64,000 nt of DNA from positions 273,465 to 337,464 of the forward strand of contig JAANBB010000015.1 of the NCBI GenBank assembly GCA_014621425.1, given 5' to 3'. Under the pieces are notes generated by a model. The model ran no database searches and was not told the origin of the DNA. It worked only from the letters and a program-made list of their open reading frames with translations. This stretch comes from Cylindrodendrum hubeiense (taxonomy: Eukaryota; Ascomycota; Sordariomycetes; Hypocreales; Nectriaceae). Position 1 is the first letter of the stretch, and every line of letters starts with the position of its first letter. Below are positions 46,601-61,224 of this stretch, in pieces. Made by a program: the position numbers and the translations under genes.

Positions 46601-48389
46601 TACTCTAATTAAAATATAACTCCCTATAAATACTAATACTAGTCCTATTTAATATTACACTAGCTATAATAGGATTATATTCGTATTATAAATCTGGGCA
46701 AATCTTACTAGAATCCCAGAATTACTATCCTCAAATCTAGCCTTAAGCTCCGAACTCCAAATCCTAAGCTCTAATCCCAGTTCTAATTTAAGTCCTAATT
46801 CTAAATTCTAATATTAAATATTATAAAATAATTAATATTTAGTCTAGATAAATTATTTTCTTCCTTATCATTACCACTTAATATTAATTATTACTATTAT
46901 TATTACTATTACTATAACTATTCCCGCTATTATCTCTTTATTATCGTGGATTCTCTTATTATATAAGTATATTTTTCTATTAATCCTCACTATCTAAGAT
47001 CCTAATCATTAACTCCTCTAGTTTCTTAGTCTTAAAAATGCTAACTATATCCGTCTCTACTACCCCTCTTCTTAGACTGGCCAAGCTCACCTCCACTATC
47101 TCTCTTCCCAGGCTGGCCAAGCCTACCTTTATTACCCACCTCAGGCTATATTATAGTCCTAGTCTAGGTACTCTTACCTTCTCTCTATCTATTACCACTC
47201 TTAGTCTTAATTTATATATATATTATTATCCCCTTCTAAGAAATAATACTCTCTCTATTTATTTTAGCTATAAAACTAGATCTTTATCTACCTATCTTTA
47301 GATCTAGATCTAATAGAAAGATTAGAATAAGTATATATATAATTATTAGTTTCTATTCTATTTTAAGATAAATAAATACTCTTTTTTATTAATTAATTAT
47401 TATATTTTAACTCTATTAACTATCTTTTCCTATTTCTAAGATAATAATTCTACTATTATTCTATACTTCAAAACCCTTATATTATCTCCTAATTCTTATT
47501 AAGAGCTTAAATAATAATTATATAAAGAAAATAATATAATTTTAATATTAATTACTTAAAAATATTTTAATAGGTCTAGATTAAAATTTTCTTATTATTT
47601 CTTTACTTTTATTTTCTAAAATATAATAAAATATCTTATTTTATACTAGATAAAAAATATATTATCTAGGGTAATTCTTTAAGAGGTAGAAATAGATAAA
47701 ACTAATTATAATATTACTTTATAATAGAAGATCTAATAAGATTATATCTAGAATAAATCCCTTATCTCTAATACCTATTCTCTAAAAGAATAACTAATTA
47801 AACCTAATATAATTAAAAAAAAGAAAAGAAAAGTAAGTAAAAAGTATAAGATATATAACTAAATAGGAAATTATAAATAAATAAATCTAGTATAAGATAG
47901 AAAAATTAAATAGCTTTTAACTCTATATATTTAGATTCTTATATATTATATTCTATTATAATAACTAAGATAGGTTATTATACTCTTATTCTATTTACTA
48001 TATAAAAAGCAATATATATATAAGAATAGGTAAGATAGTACTAATTTTAAATCTTAATATTAAATCTGATAATAATAGCTCTACTAGAATAACCAGACTA
48101 ATAATATAGGAGTTCTTAATTAGTAATTAGAATCTTCCCAAATCTCTTATCCTTTATATAGCTCTATAATATAATTATTAAGGAGTAATAGGATATAATA
48201 ATTATTATTATAGGATTTAATAATAATAATACTATATCTAAAAACTCTCTAAACTTATCTTTATAGTTATCTACTCCCTTATAAAATAATATATTATAAG
48301 AGGATCTTATTAGTAATTTTAATACTTTTTAACTAGAAGAAACTTAGAGAATAATATTATAATAGAATAATCCCTTTATTTTAATATTT

Positions 48390-50950
48390 TTATAATAATT
48401 AGTAAAACCCTAATTATTATTATAATCCCTATCTTCTTTACAATTTCTATTTCCTTTATAATCCCTATCTCTATAATTCTTATTTTTATAATCTTTAGTT
48501 TTATTATTAAAATCCTTATTCCTATTCTTACTCTCACTATAATAATTCTTATTCTTATTCTTATTCCTATTATAATAATCCTTATTATAATTACTATCCT
48601 AATTATAATTATCTAATTCTATTAATCTAATATTAAATTAATTTATCTATATTTTATACTAATAAGAAATAATTATAGGCCAAAACCTAATTAAAAGATA
48701 AATAGAGAAATACCTATAAGTTTTTAATAATTTCTTTTAGAATATTTATAACTATAAGTAAAGTTCTATTAAACTATAATAATACTCTATTAATTACTTA
48801 AACTTATTATAAGTATGTACTAATCTGAGCAAAATGAGCTTAAGTATATTTATTTATTATATAAGAGAATAATATATATTTAATAATCCCTCCTATCTTT
48901 ATAAACTATTTTTAATCCTGATTTTAATAATTACAAGCCCTATATCTTATTTTCCTAGTAGTAAGCCTTACTATCTAATTAGCTAGTCAAATTATTATTA
49001 TTCTAGAAGATATAGGAATATCTTATATAGATATCTATTATTATTAGTTATTAGTAAGATATAGATAGTATCTGACTTAGGGTAATAAATCTAATAACTA
49101 TCCGAGCTCCTAATAACTTTTACTTTTACTTTCTCCTCTTATATAAATATAATATTATTATAAATTAGATTATCTAGTCTTATAATATTAATATACCTAA
49201 TATACACTATATTTTACTAAAGCACTTTAATATTAATAGTGTCTATATCTCTATCTTACTATTCTTTTCTAAGATAGCTTATTTTAAATTATCCAGATTT
49301 AATATACTATTATTAGATTAGTAGTGGGATTTCTATGATAAGATTATTATCTTTGCTATCTATGAAACCGTATCTAATCTGATCTACTAGGAACTTCCCT
49401 ATACCTATAATATTACTTATATTAAGTTTTAATCCTTTATAGAGAAGTCAGATAGTAGGTATTAGAGAATAGATAATAAGTCTTAATCTTTAAGTCTAGC
49501 TTATATAATTCCCGCTTAAGATCTCTATTACTTTTAGTTTATGGTAATAGAAAAAGTAAATATTATTAGGGTGCTAACCTAGCGAGGACAGGATATATCC
49601 TACTTTAATAGCTCTTATCTACTTTTCTAGGTATATAATTTAAAGAATATATATTCCCGTTTTAATTTTTAGTAAATCCTTAATTAATTTAGCAATATTA
49701 TTCTCGCCAGTCTTAACCTAAACTATCTTAATATCTATTTATACTAGCTTAATATAGGTATATGAGAATATATAGCTAATATAAATCTAAACTATTACTA
49801 ATCTGAGTCTTAAATACTATTATAAAAGGCCAGGTATAACTATTACCTATATAAGAAAATCACAGAGGTAATTCTAGAAAATCTACCTCTAGTTAATATC
49901 TAATTCTAATCCTTTATCTTATATAATATAAATATATATACCTATAAGATAAAGTTTAGTTAAACCTCTAATATAGATTACCCGGACATATATTACCCAG
50001 ATATAATCCATATTAAGGTATATTATAATAATAAAGAACTATTTAATATCCTATTTAATAATTATTATATATTTAGTTCTAGTTTCTTATTCTTTCTTAT
50101 CCTAGATAATAATATAGTTAAGGATCTCTTTAATATAAGCTAGAATAAAAAGTAAGCCTCTATTCCCTAACTTAACTATCTCATTATATAGAAAGTATAG
50201 GAAATAAATAAAAAATATCTTAATATACTATCTAATATTAGAACCCTATTTAATTATAGTATCTAAAAGGAAATGACCTTTTATCTTAATATTATCCTGA
50301 TTATATAGAATAAGGGTATCTTCTATCCCGAATATAGTTCCTATATTAATATTAGCCCTTTAATAAGAGAAATCTTATTATATAGTAGTAGTATATTATC
50401 TGAGACCTATATTCTATTCTGGGCTATTCTTATTAAGGATATAAATATCTTTATCTATACTTAGATAATCTAATTAATCCTCTTCCTTAACTATCTCTTT
50501 ATTTATGTCTTATCTAACTAAAAGAATAAGACTAATTCTACTACTAATATAGAGTAGATTCTTTATCTTTATATAGCCTAGTTTCTCTACTAACTTCTTA
50601 TATATATACTGAGTAATGAGCTTATCTTTAATTTTAATAAGTGAATCTAGTCTAGTCTCTAGAGTATTAAGGTTAAGAGGGAAATCTGAAAAGAATATTA
50701 GGATCTTAGCCTTAATAAATTAATTAATACTTTTAGTATACTCTAGATCCTGTACTATTATATTAACTAGCAGTGTAATTATATTATACTTAAAATACTA
50801 ATCAGGCTATATATCCCCTAGAGCTCTCTATAGATATATCTAATATACTAATCTAATATCCAGGCCCTAATAACCTTCCAGATCACTATTAAGTTCCTAT
50901 TCTAGTAATAGCTCCGCAATACCTAGTATATATATAGCTAGGGCTATCTT
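48390..50950 (-). pseudogene. unassigned decayed coding region
   Basis: Read on the minus strand, long stretches are interrupted only by TAA/TAG/TGA. Examples are TLLVNIIVQDLEYTKSIN near 50,750 and LINIDIK-type text near 49,700. Near 48,400-48,650 the minus strand encodes an Arg/Asn/Asp-rich run resembling the basic tail of a Gag-like protein. A plus-strand reading of 49,535-49,900 is also possible, so even the strand is uncertain. Probably another ruined transposon or gene; the family is not recognised. Confidence 0.3.
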
Positions 50951-51084
50951 AATAAAATAAACAAATTAATAGACTATACTATTATACTTACTATCAAGGA
51001 AACTATAAGAGCCTACTACTAACACTTTCTAGTTAAAGTTAAGTCTTATTAGAACTGGATATAGTATACCTTTAGATACTAGAC

Positions 51085-51486
51085 TGTCACAGCCCATATC
51101 ATGGATAGGCGGTCAGGACTGGCAAAATTACAGTACCCACAATTTTCAATTAATTTTATTAGATCACTATAGTTAGATTACTATAATCCGGATCTCACGA
51201 TCCCAGATCACAGGATCTATAATACTATAATCTACCTAGTATATAGTTAACTAGAATGTGCATATCCTAGATATATAGCTCTCTAACTATTAATATAATC
51301 TGATTACCTTAACTACCTTAACTTACTATATCACTAAGCTAATTAACTATTATTATATATAATTTTATAAGATAAGTTTATCCTGATTATTATTACTAAT
51401 ATAAACCCTATAGTTTATCCCTTAGAAAATAATCTTTAATCTATCCTATATCTTATATATTATAGATCATCAATATAACTATTATA
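51085..51486 (+). repeat. 5' LTR of the chromovirus
   Basis: Begins TGTCACAGCCCATATCATGG (the usual TG start) and ends near ATTATA (from CA by C-to-T). 402 bp. The first 40 bp still carry GGCGGTCAGGACTGGC, so it is less mutated than the 3' copy. Confidence 0.85.
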
Positions 51487-51719
51487 TATTAATAATTCTT
51501 ATTTAGAATAGTTATCACTAAATAATAATATACTATTATAATATTTACACTAGCGTGCACTCCCACTCTACTAGTATATTTCACCCTACCTAGTAATACT
51601 AAGATAGTAGTAGAAGTATACTAACTATACACTTTTATATACACACTTCAAGATAGGATTAATAACTAGCCTAACCAGGCTATACTATCTGCTATATATA
51701 AACATAACCTAGGGGAGAC

Positions 51720-52560
51720 TCTTAAACTCCCTTAACCTGAACTATTTGATAATATACTAAGTGATATTATACTATTCTTTACTAGAATAAAGATATATTT
51801 CTATTTTTACTTATAATACCTAATATTAATAGAATTATAATTTATATATACTAATAACCTCTTAATTAATAATACTAAAATATAATTCTTACTAATTATA
51901 TAAGATTTCCTTGAGAATAATAAAATAAACTAGGATTAAGATATAATTAATATCTTTACTAAATAAAATAACTTTAAAAAAGCTATTAAGGAATAATTTA
52001 GAATAGAGAATAAAGAAAGAAAGATAATTATATAGATCTATTTAATTAAGTAAACTTATTCTATTACCTCCTATTCTATTATATTTAGACAAGTTATTAT
52101 AAAACTAGAATAAGATAATAATATCCTTATAGAAATCTTTTATTAAGGACTTAAAGAGGAAGTTAAGGACAAGCTTTATAAAGCTAATTACCCCGAGACT
52201 TTTATAGAATATATTACTATAACAGTTAAAGTTAATAATAGATAGTATAAATAATAATAGGAGAAAGCTAAATCCTAGTGTGAAAGATAAAGTACTACTT
52301 AAAACCTGTAATACCTTAAAGTATTACCTTAAAAGGGTAACTAGTAGAGAAATAATTCTAAAAACAGAGGTAATATCTCTTATAAGACTTAAGCTAGACT
52401 TATAGAACTTAATATAATATAATAATAATAATATAAGTCCCAAGATAAGAAAAATATCACCTATTATAACTATAATAAGAAAGGACACTATTTGTAAGAT
52501 TATAGATAATTATAGAAAGAATAAACCTTTACCCCAGTATCTAAGAGATAATAAATTAAC
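51720..52560 (+). pseudogene. gag of the chromovirus (broken)
   Basis: Capsid-type text is readable between stops (IEIFY, GLKEEVKDKLYKANYPETF, IEYITITVKVNNR). A CCHC zinc knuckle at about 52,459-52,505 has all three Cys now Tyr, with the His and spacing kept. Many in-frame stops. Confidence 0.85.
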
Positions 52561-53979
52561 TTTATTTAGTAATAGAAAATAGTAATCTGTACATATATAA
52601 TCACTATAACTTGAAGTGATTATAATAATAATAATACTACTATTAGAATAATATATATAAAGAAGAGGATCCTTAACCTAGATAGTAAGTTTATTCTAAT
52701 ACCCGAATTGGAAGAATTAAAGGAACCCTTTATAGGAATAATTATTACTATAATATAATACCATAAAGGAGAAATACCTTTATCTTAATATAAAGAAATA
52801 ATTCTAGATAGATAGCCAGATAATTATAATACCTAAGTAAACTACTTATAAGTACAGAGTATATTACCTGAAGAAGATAATAAAATCTATACTATTTAGG
52901 ATAATTATCCGGACTTAAGTAATAAAGATTATAATAACCCCTATAGGAAAAGACTCCCTATAAATAAAGATGAAATTAACTAGCCTTTATAATAGAACTA
53001 GGATCAGTGATTATAATAATATAACCTCATAGAATAAACTCACCCCTATAATAATAACATCAGAGAACATAGCAGAATATATAATTACTTTCCATTCACA
53101 AGTAACAAATAATAATAAGAATAACAAAACCCCACAAAATAAGAAACTATTTACTTATAAGTAATAGGATGTAAAGAAGTGTTAATAATCCCTGAAGAAT
53201 CTAGAGGAGAATTTATAGATAACCCAAATTTATACCTAGATATGGAAAACTATAGTAAGATCTTATAGATCTTATATTATTACTTATAGTATAATCTCTA
53301 TCTTAAAGAAAAATAGAACTATAACTATTACTTTTTAAGAGTATTAAGAATACCTATTCTATAAGCTTATCTTATAGAAAATACTAATTACTATAAATAT
53401 ATAAATAGATACCCTAAGTTTAGACTTATAATTCTTAAATATAAACCTTAATACTTCCTATAATAATATATTAAAGAACCCTATAAACTAGATAACTACT
53501 AATATAGAAAATATAAAATCCATATTAAAGTTAAGATCTATTAATAATACCTAGATAAGTAAATTAGATAGATATTACGAGCACTAAAGTCTGATCTAGG
53601 GCTGCTAATAAAATCAATAATGTCCAAATATAAGGGAAATAAGATATAAATACTTATACCACTCCTAATTAGTAAGTATATAAAAGAATTCCCTATAAAC
53701 TATTAATAGGGATAATACCTAAAATACAAAATAGAAAATAATATAATTTACACTTATTTTAGAAAGATAATTAATAAAGAATTTAACTTTTAAACTTATA
53801 CTAGAGGACAGATTAAAGATTAAATCTAATATAAGAAGATCCGGTTATAAACAAAAAACCAGAATTACCCTCTATAAGAGAGCTATAGATAGATAGAGTT
53901 AGAGGAGTAGATTTCCAGATAAAGACTCTAGGTACTATAATAGATATTACTATAATAAAGAAATAATACTTCAAAATAT

Positions 53980-56900
53980 AAGTAAAAATCAAGAGAAACT
54001 AGCTCACTATATTAGTAAATAGTAATATAGAATTTAATTATATCTATTTACAAGTAATAAATAAATTAGAGCTAGTATAGAGAAATAAGGAAGAACCTTA
54101 TATTATAAGTAACCTCAAAGAAATTATATTCCATTATAACCAAGACTATATTAACTGAGAGATTAATTACCTTAAAGTTATAGTTAATAGTTATAATTAA
54201 GAAATTAACTTTAATATTATTCTATATACAAGTTATAGCCTTATTCTAGGTTATTTATAGCTAGTACAAATAAACCTAATAATAAACTAAAAGACTAACT
54301 AGATAAAGTTTAATAATACTAAATAATATCCCTTTAATTATTATAATTCAGATAATAATAATAAAACCTTAACTAATAATAATACTAATAAGAGACTGCA
54401 TAATAATATAATAGAAACTTCACTATCCTAAAATACAAAATATAAATACCATAATACCCATATAAAAATAATCTACTATATAATCATTTAAGTAAGATTA
54501 TAGTTTATATAATTAGATAAAGATTTAAAAAAAATAAAAGTAAAGATAATAGAGGATAGATTTATAAATATCCCTCTAATTTATTATATATATAATAAAC
54601 TATTTACTAAAGAATTAGAAATAGATTTATTATAACACAGAGAATAGGATTATAAGATAGAGCTTAAAGATAGAACTTTAACTAAGTTCTTTAAGATCTA
54701 TAATCTTAATTAAGTCTAGCTAGATATACTAAGAGAATACCTAGAAGATATACTTAAAAAAGGATTTATATAAATATCTAAGTCTTTAATAAGTTACCTA
54801 GTTATATTTATATTAAAGAAAAGAGGAAAACTACAATTAGTTATTAACTACTAATAACTTAATAATATCACTATCAAGGACTAAATACTATTATTACTTA
54901 TTAATAAGTTAAAAAACAGACTCTATAATAAGAAGTGATTTATAGCTCTTAATCTTAAAGGAGCTTATAACCTTATATAAATTAAACTAAAATATAAATA
55001 GAAAACTATATTTAGGACCAAGTTTAGTTTATTTAAGTATTTAATAATACTATTTAGACTTATTAATATACCTATAATATTTTAATAAATAATTAATAAT
55101 ATACTTTAAGAATATTTAGATATCTTTATTATATATTATCTTAATAATATTCTAATCTTCTTAGATAATAAAAAAGACTACACAAAACATATCTATAAGA
55201 TACTTTAAAAACTATAGGATATAAACCTACTAGTAAAACTAATAAAGAATAAGTTTTATATATATAAAATAAACTTCCTTAAATATATAATTAGTCTAAA
55301 TAAGATCTATATAGATTAAAAGAAAATTAAAGCTATTAAAGACTAACCAAGACCTATAAATATCAAAGAAATATAGAACTTCTTAGACTTTATTAATTAC
55401 TACTAAAAGTTTATCTAAAACTTTAAAAGTAAAGGACATATTCTATTAGAATTTATAAAGAAAAATATAGATTTTAGATAGAATATTAAAGTACAAAAGG
55501 CTTTTAATAATATTAAGAATATAATCCTTAATAAACCTATCTTATAGATATTTAACCTAGATAAAGAAATAGAATTTAAGACAGATTCTTCTAACTTTAA
55601 TCTAGAATCCTAAATTAAATAAAGAAATATTAATAGCAAACTATACTCAATTACCTTCTATTTACATAAACTCTATAGAATAAAATTAAATTATCCTATC
55701 TATAATAAAAAGTTCCTCACTATAGTTAACTTATTTAAAGAATTTTAATATTATCTCTTAGAAAGTAAGTATAAGATTAAGGTCTATATAGATTACAAGA
55801 ATATTATATACTTTATAATAATATAAGAGCTTAGTAAAAGGTAATTCCATTATACAGAATACCTCTTAGAATTTGATTATATTATTATCCATAAAAAAGG
55901 AATAGAAAATAGTAGAGCTAATACTATTAGTTAATAAGCTAACTTTAATACTAAAATTATCAAGGAGCACGAATAACTCCTTAAATAGATATTTAAAGAA
56001 CACCTCAAATAATAATATATTATTTATATCTAGAAATATAAAGAATTATAATACAAACTCAAAGAAATACTAAATAAAGACTAGTAATTACAGATTAATA
56101 ATATATACTTATTCTATGAAAACACAGATAATATATATCCACAAGTTTTTAAATATTATAATAAAGTCCTATAACTCAGAGAATAATTATTTATCCCTAA
56201 GAAACTAATACTATAATTCTAGAAAGATAAGAATAATCTCTATTAATAAAATAGCTTATTACCTAACTAAGCACACTAAAGGTTTTATTATAACTTCTAT
56301 ATATAAAAAATCAAGAAAGACTTTATACTAATTTACTTAGGATATAGACCAGGAAATCTCAATATAATAAATAAACCTAATACACTAGAAGGATAGCTCA
56401 TAAAAGAATTAGACAAAACTAACACATCTAATATAATATTACCAATTAGAATTAATAAGAAATAGTAATAATAGCTATTATAGATAAAAATCATATTTAA
56501 AGATAAGAAATAAATAAAGAATAATCACAAAATCAGAAAACAAAATAGACTTTTAACTTATAATAATCAAATAGTTATCCCCGAGGATATAGTAAAATAG
56601 TTCCTTAAATATATACACATAGACATTAAATATAATAAAAAATAGATAATCAGTAAATTCTAGAATTATATATTTAATAATTACTAGTTTAATAATAATA
56701 CAATATACGAATTTATATGTAAATATTATAAAGAATATAAATAATAAGAAGAAATACTTAAAATCATATAATAAGACATTCACTATTAACCCAGATAGCC
56801 CAAGAAACTAATCAGACCACTTAGCACTACCTTCTAGATACAAGATAATAATCTCACAGAAAACAAAATCCAGGAATTTAACCAGAAACTATCTAATAAA

Positions 56901-58170
56901 GATAAGATAAATAAGCTATAGGTACTAGAATACCTATAAGAATACTTAGTCCAGGAGATTTATAAATATCCCCTATATAAATACTAGGGTATTAATAAAA
57001 CCCTAGAAAGACTATAAAGCTAATTCTTATTTCTAAAAATAAAGAAAATTATCTTAAAACTTATTAAAGATTATGATTTATATAATAAGTTAAAATTACT
57101 ATAACATAAACCTTATAGAAAATTATAACCTCTTCTAGTAATATAATAATCTTAGGAATTTATAATAATAGATTATATTACTAAGTTATTACTATTAGAA
57201 GACCCTATAACCAGAGTACTCTATAATAATATATTTATTATTATAAATAAACTTATAAAGTTTATATATTTCCTACCCTATTAAAAGTTAACTAATATAG
57301 AATAATTTTCTTATATATTCTTAAAAAATATTATTAGTATTTACAGACTACCTAATAAAATTATCTCTAATAGAAAAATAATATTTACCTTAAAATTCTA
57401 ATAAGAATTAATAATATAAATAGGATTAAATTATAAACTTATAATAGCTTAGAAACTATAAGTAAATAGACAAACTAAATAACTTAACTAGATAGTTAAA
57501 CAGTACCTATAGTATTATATTAACTATAAATAGAATAACTAGGTCTAGAAATTATCCATAACATAACTAACTTATAATATCTCTATTACTAAAATAATAA
57601 AACTTATACTAGCTTATACTAATTTTAGATTTATCCTAGATATTTACTAAACATTACAAGAAGGATCTCTCATAATAAAAGCTATTCTTATCACTAACTA
57701 GCTATAATAGCTATATTAAGAAATATAAATAGAATTAAATTTTATCAGAAAATAGATAAAAAAATATTATAATTAGAAAAGATTATAAATACTAATCTTC
57801 TAGGAGGGAGATATAGTTTACCTTATAATAAAAAATATTATAACTATAAGATTAAGTTATAAACTTAACTTTAAGTTTATTAGACCTTATAAAATTCTTA
57901 AAAAATCTTAACAAATAATTATAAATTAGACTTATTATTAAAGATTTAATTTCATCTAATTTTCTACATTTCATTCCTAGAATCAGTAATGAACATGATC
58001 AAAGTTATAGACTAGAACAATAAATAGGAAATAGAAGTTAAGAATAATTAAGAATTTATTATTAAAGACATCCTCAATATAAAATAAGAAAATAATAAGA
58101 TTATATATCTAATTAAGTAATAAGAATTTACAGAATCAGAGAACTTATAGGAATTAATTAAATATCTCTT
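53980..58170 (+). pseudogene. pol of the chromovirus (broken)
   Basis: Protease: LVNSNIEFNYI at about 54,013 where D-S-G-A is expected. Reverse transcriptase about 54,700-55,330: KKRGKLQLVINY, FIALNLKGAYNLI, and the catalytic box read as YYLNNILIF at 55,134-55,160 (both Asp now Asn). RNase H about 55,560-55,960: KTDSSNF, NYPIYNKKFLTIVN. Integrase about 56,560-57,650: FIIIDYITKLLLLEDPI and SNRKIIFT (Asp now Asn). GPY/F-like segment about 57,820-57,960. Chromodomain about 58,035-58,170: KDILNIK, NKIIYLIK, FTESENL. Numerous stops in every domain. Confidence 0.9.
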
Positions 58171-59014
58171 ATATTACCAAAACAAACTTAAGAAATTCCT
58201 ATATAAAAGATCACAATCACATCTAATAGGAATAGTATACTAGAACAGATACTAAGAAATATCTTATTTACTACCCTTAACTAAGACTAGATCTAGTAAT
58301 AGCATAGAAAGATTAAAGTTAAAAGCACTTAGATCCAGAGAATTAAAATTAAAACCACCCTCAATAACAGGAAGTAAGTCTTATTATACCTATACCTCCT
58401 AATAACTTAGCTCCTCTATTAACTTATCCTCACCCTCTAGACCTTTAATATCCTGATAAAATTCTAATTTATAATATTCCTTTATCTATTTCTTTATTAT
58501 ATATATTCTCAATAAATAACTTATAATAATAATAAGACAAGTTTATATTATTATTATCTTAACTTATAGTTTTACTAAGTCTTTACTAATACTTTCTTCT
58601 TTAGCTTTAAGATTCTTTTCTACTATAATAAGGGTTTTTATTACTATAATTAATAAGAAGAATAAAAACACATAAAAAATAACTTATAAAAAGAAATAAC
58701 TTTAATATTATTACAAGAACAGCTATAACTAATATACTTACTATATTTACTTAACCTAACCACTATAATACACACTCTTAAATATTTAAAATAATTAGAA
58801 TAAGATATATTAATATACTCTCCTAATAAGAAAACACTCTCTATAAGTAAATAGCATTTCTTAACCTTTTTTAAAATAAGCTTGAAAACACAATTACTTA
58901 TTATATTAGTATATTATAAGTAATTATAAGTTTAAATTCAATACTTATAAATAAAAATTAAGAACAGTCTCTTAATAGGTCTTAAGAATAAGAACTAACA
59001 GAGGGGAGACATTA

Positions 59015-59416
59015 TATTATAGCTTATATTATAGATAGGTAATCAGAACTAATAGAATTACAATACTCACAATTTTTAATTAATCCTATTAGATTATTAT
59101 AATTAGATCACTATAATTTGAATCTTATAATCCCAGATTACAGGATCTATAACACTATAATTCACCTAATATATAATTAACTAGAATATACACATCCTAG
59201 ATATATAGCTTTCTAGCTATTAATATAACCTGATTATCTCAATTACCTTAACTTACTATATTATTAAGCTAATTAATTATTATCATATATAATCTTATAA
59301 GATAAGTTCACCCTAACTATTACTACTAATATAAACTCTACAGTTTATCCCTTAGGAAATAGCCTTTAACCTACCCTATACCTTATATATTATAGATTAC
59401 TAACACAACCGTTATA
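59015..59416 (+). repeat. 3' LTR of the chromovirus
   Basis: Begins TATTATAGCTTATATTATAG, the RIP-altered counterpart of the 5' LTR start, and ends GTTATA. 402 bp, with no length change relative to the 5' LTR. Confidence 0.85.
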
Positions 59417-59432
59417 TTAACCCTTAAGTAAA

Positions 59433-59550
59433 CCTCTTAGTAACCCCCTTTCCAAACTATAGGTCTCCTAGATAAATCTAAATCCCTTTTTAATATTACT
59501 CTTATTCTTCTATAGGGCTAAAAGGAAAATATATAATAAGCTAAAATACA
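59433..59550 (+). repeat. direct repeat, copy 1
   Basis: About 115 bp beginning CCTCTTAGTAACCCCCTTTC, lying just right of the chromovirus. Its partner is at 63,465-63,585, with mostly transition differences. Confidence 0.65.
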
Positions 59551-60164
59551 CTTCTTTATTAATACAAGGTATAATAATAGGTAGTGGACTTAGTAGAAGA
59601 AGGTAATCTAATAGAATAAGATAATAAGGTTATATATTATTATAGTATATATCTCTATATCTACTAAGAATATAAGTATCTTACCTATAAAGTCTTCTCT
59701 AGCCTAGAGTCTTTAACTTGAAAGTATTAGTATTTTATAATAATTATAACTAAGTTAAGATACTCCTAAGAATACTTTAAGAACTATATTTAGTAAACCC
59801 TTATATTTATAAGGGGGGATTATAAAGGTAAGCTTTGTAAAAAGCTATTAGCTAATAAGTAAAGTATATAACTCCTAAAGATTAATAGAATAAGTCTTTT
59901 AATAAAAGCGGGATAAGCTAGAACTATGTTAGTTATAACCTTAAAAGTATATCTTTATAATAAAAGAGAGACTTATCTTTATTAGAACTCTTACTATACT
60001 TACTTGATTTTCGGATAATATAAAGGGGGTTATATTATATAATTACTATAATATAATAACATAAATACTAATAAGTTATAGAATAATTAATATATAGGAA
60101 ATTAATATTAAAGGATATAAACTATATTAAAGAGTAAAAGTAAATAAAATAAGTATATAAATAG

Positions 60165-60650
60165 CTTTAGTTATTTAAGGTTAGCTATAATTAGTAAAGA
60201 TTAGTTCTAGTTATTATAGGATAGCTTCACTTAGTATAGGGTAACTATAGTTAATAACCTTAAAGTCTATAATATAACTTTAATTAGTATAGGATAGCCT
60301 TAATTACCATAAAATAGCTTTAGTTAATATAAGATAGCTATAAGATAGCTCAAGTTACTATAATATAGTTAGTTAGCATAGGGTAACTATAGGGTAATTA
60401 TAGAATAATCTTAATTATTATAATATAGCTTCAGTCAGTATAGGATAGCTATAGAATAGTCTTAGTTATTATAATATAGTTAACTAGTATAGGGTAACTG
60501 CAGGATAGTCTCTATTACTATATTATAACTTTAATTAGTATAGGATAACTACAATTAGTACAGGCTAGCTTTAGTTATTATACTATAATTAGCTAGCACA
60601 GGGTAGCTATAGGGTAGTCTCTGTTAGTATAGTATAATTAGCTAGCATAG
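60165..60650 (+). repeat. 20-bp minisatellite, first block
   Basis: Degenerate tandem copies of TTAGTATAGGGTAGCTATAG. Common variants change the last six bases (CTTCAG, CTCTAT). About 24 units. Confidence 0.8.
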
Positions 60651-60652
60651 AT

Positions 60653-60803
60653 ATAACAGGACTAGAAACACTATAGCCTATTATAATAGACTAGTAACCA
60701 CTAAGATAAAAGATCAAGTAATAATTATAATAACCATAATCATACCATATTATATATCTATTATATAGTATAGTTACCTCTTATATGCATACTATATTAT
60801 AAC
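60653..60803 (+). repeat. 151-bp module, copy A
   Basis: Starts ATAACAGGACTAG and contains AAGATAAAAGATCAAGTAAT; it is repeated at 61,071-61,221. It separates the two minisatellite blocks. Confidence 0.7.
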
Positions 60804-61070
60804 TATCCTACCTCTAAAGGTAATATAACCTTAGACTTATATATATATCTTATAATATTATACCTCTATATTATGACCTTTAGGAATTAGATTTCTAGAC
60901 TCTAGAATGCTAAATAGATGAAAACTTCTAGGGCCTAGCTATATTATATATTATATAGCTTACCCTATAAACCCTAGCCTAATATAGTCATAAGATTATA
61001 CTATTTCTATTATAGGTTTGAACTCTTAACCTCTCACATAATATAGGACCTGTAGATTATAATTATAATT

Positions 61071-61221
61071 ATAACAAGACTAGGAGTATTATAACCTGTT
61101 ATAATAGACTAGTAATCGCTAAGATAAAAGATCAAGTAATAATCATAGTAACTATAATTATACTATATTATATACTTATTATATAGTACAGCTATCTCTT
61201 ATATATACACTGTATTATAAT
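61071..61221 (+). repeat. 151-bp module, copy B
   Basis: Starts ATAACAAGACTAG and matches copy A along its length with mainly transition differences; 418 bp offset. The second minisatellite block follows immediately. Confidence 0.7.
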
Positions 61222-61224
61222 AGA

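Larger units (their letters stand above)
51085..59416 (+). mobile_element. RIP-inactivated Ty3/gypsy chromovirus
   Basis: Complete 8,332-bp LTR retrotransposon. Two LTRs of equal length (402 bp) bracket, in order, gag with zinc knuckle, protease, reverse transcriptase, RNase H, integrase and a C-terminal chromodomain. That order defines Ty3/gypsy chromoviruses, which the chromodomain directs to heterochromatin. A purine tract GAGGGGAGAC (59,002-59,011) sits just before the 3' LTR. Flanking 5-mers are TAGAC and TTAAC, not a clean duplication. In the LTR segment I compared, differences are almost all transitions, as RIP predicts. No open reading frame survives, so it cannot move. Confidence 0.92.

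Noticed and set aside
47038..47301. 87-codon plus-strand ORF in the AT-rich block
   Set aside because: Low-complexity Leu/Ser/Thr/Tyr text with an internal near-duplicate of about 19 bp, no domain, and surroundings full of stops; a chance opening in RIP-altered DNA.
56553..56783. 76-codon minus-strand ORF
   Set aside because: Antisense to the integrase region of the chromovirus; almost only Ile, Phe, Tyr and Leu, an effect of AT content.
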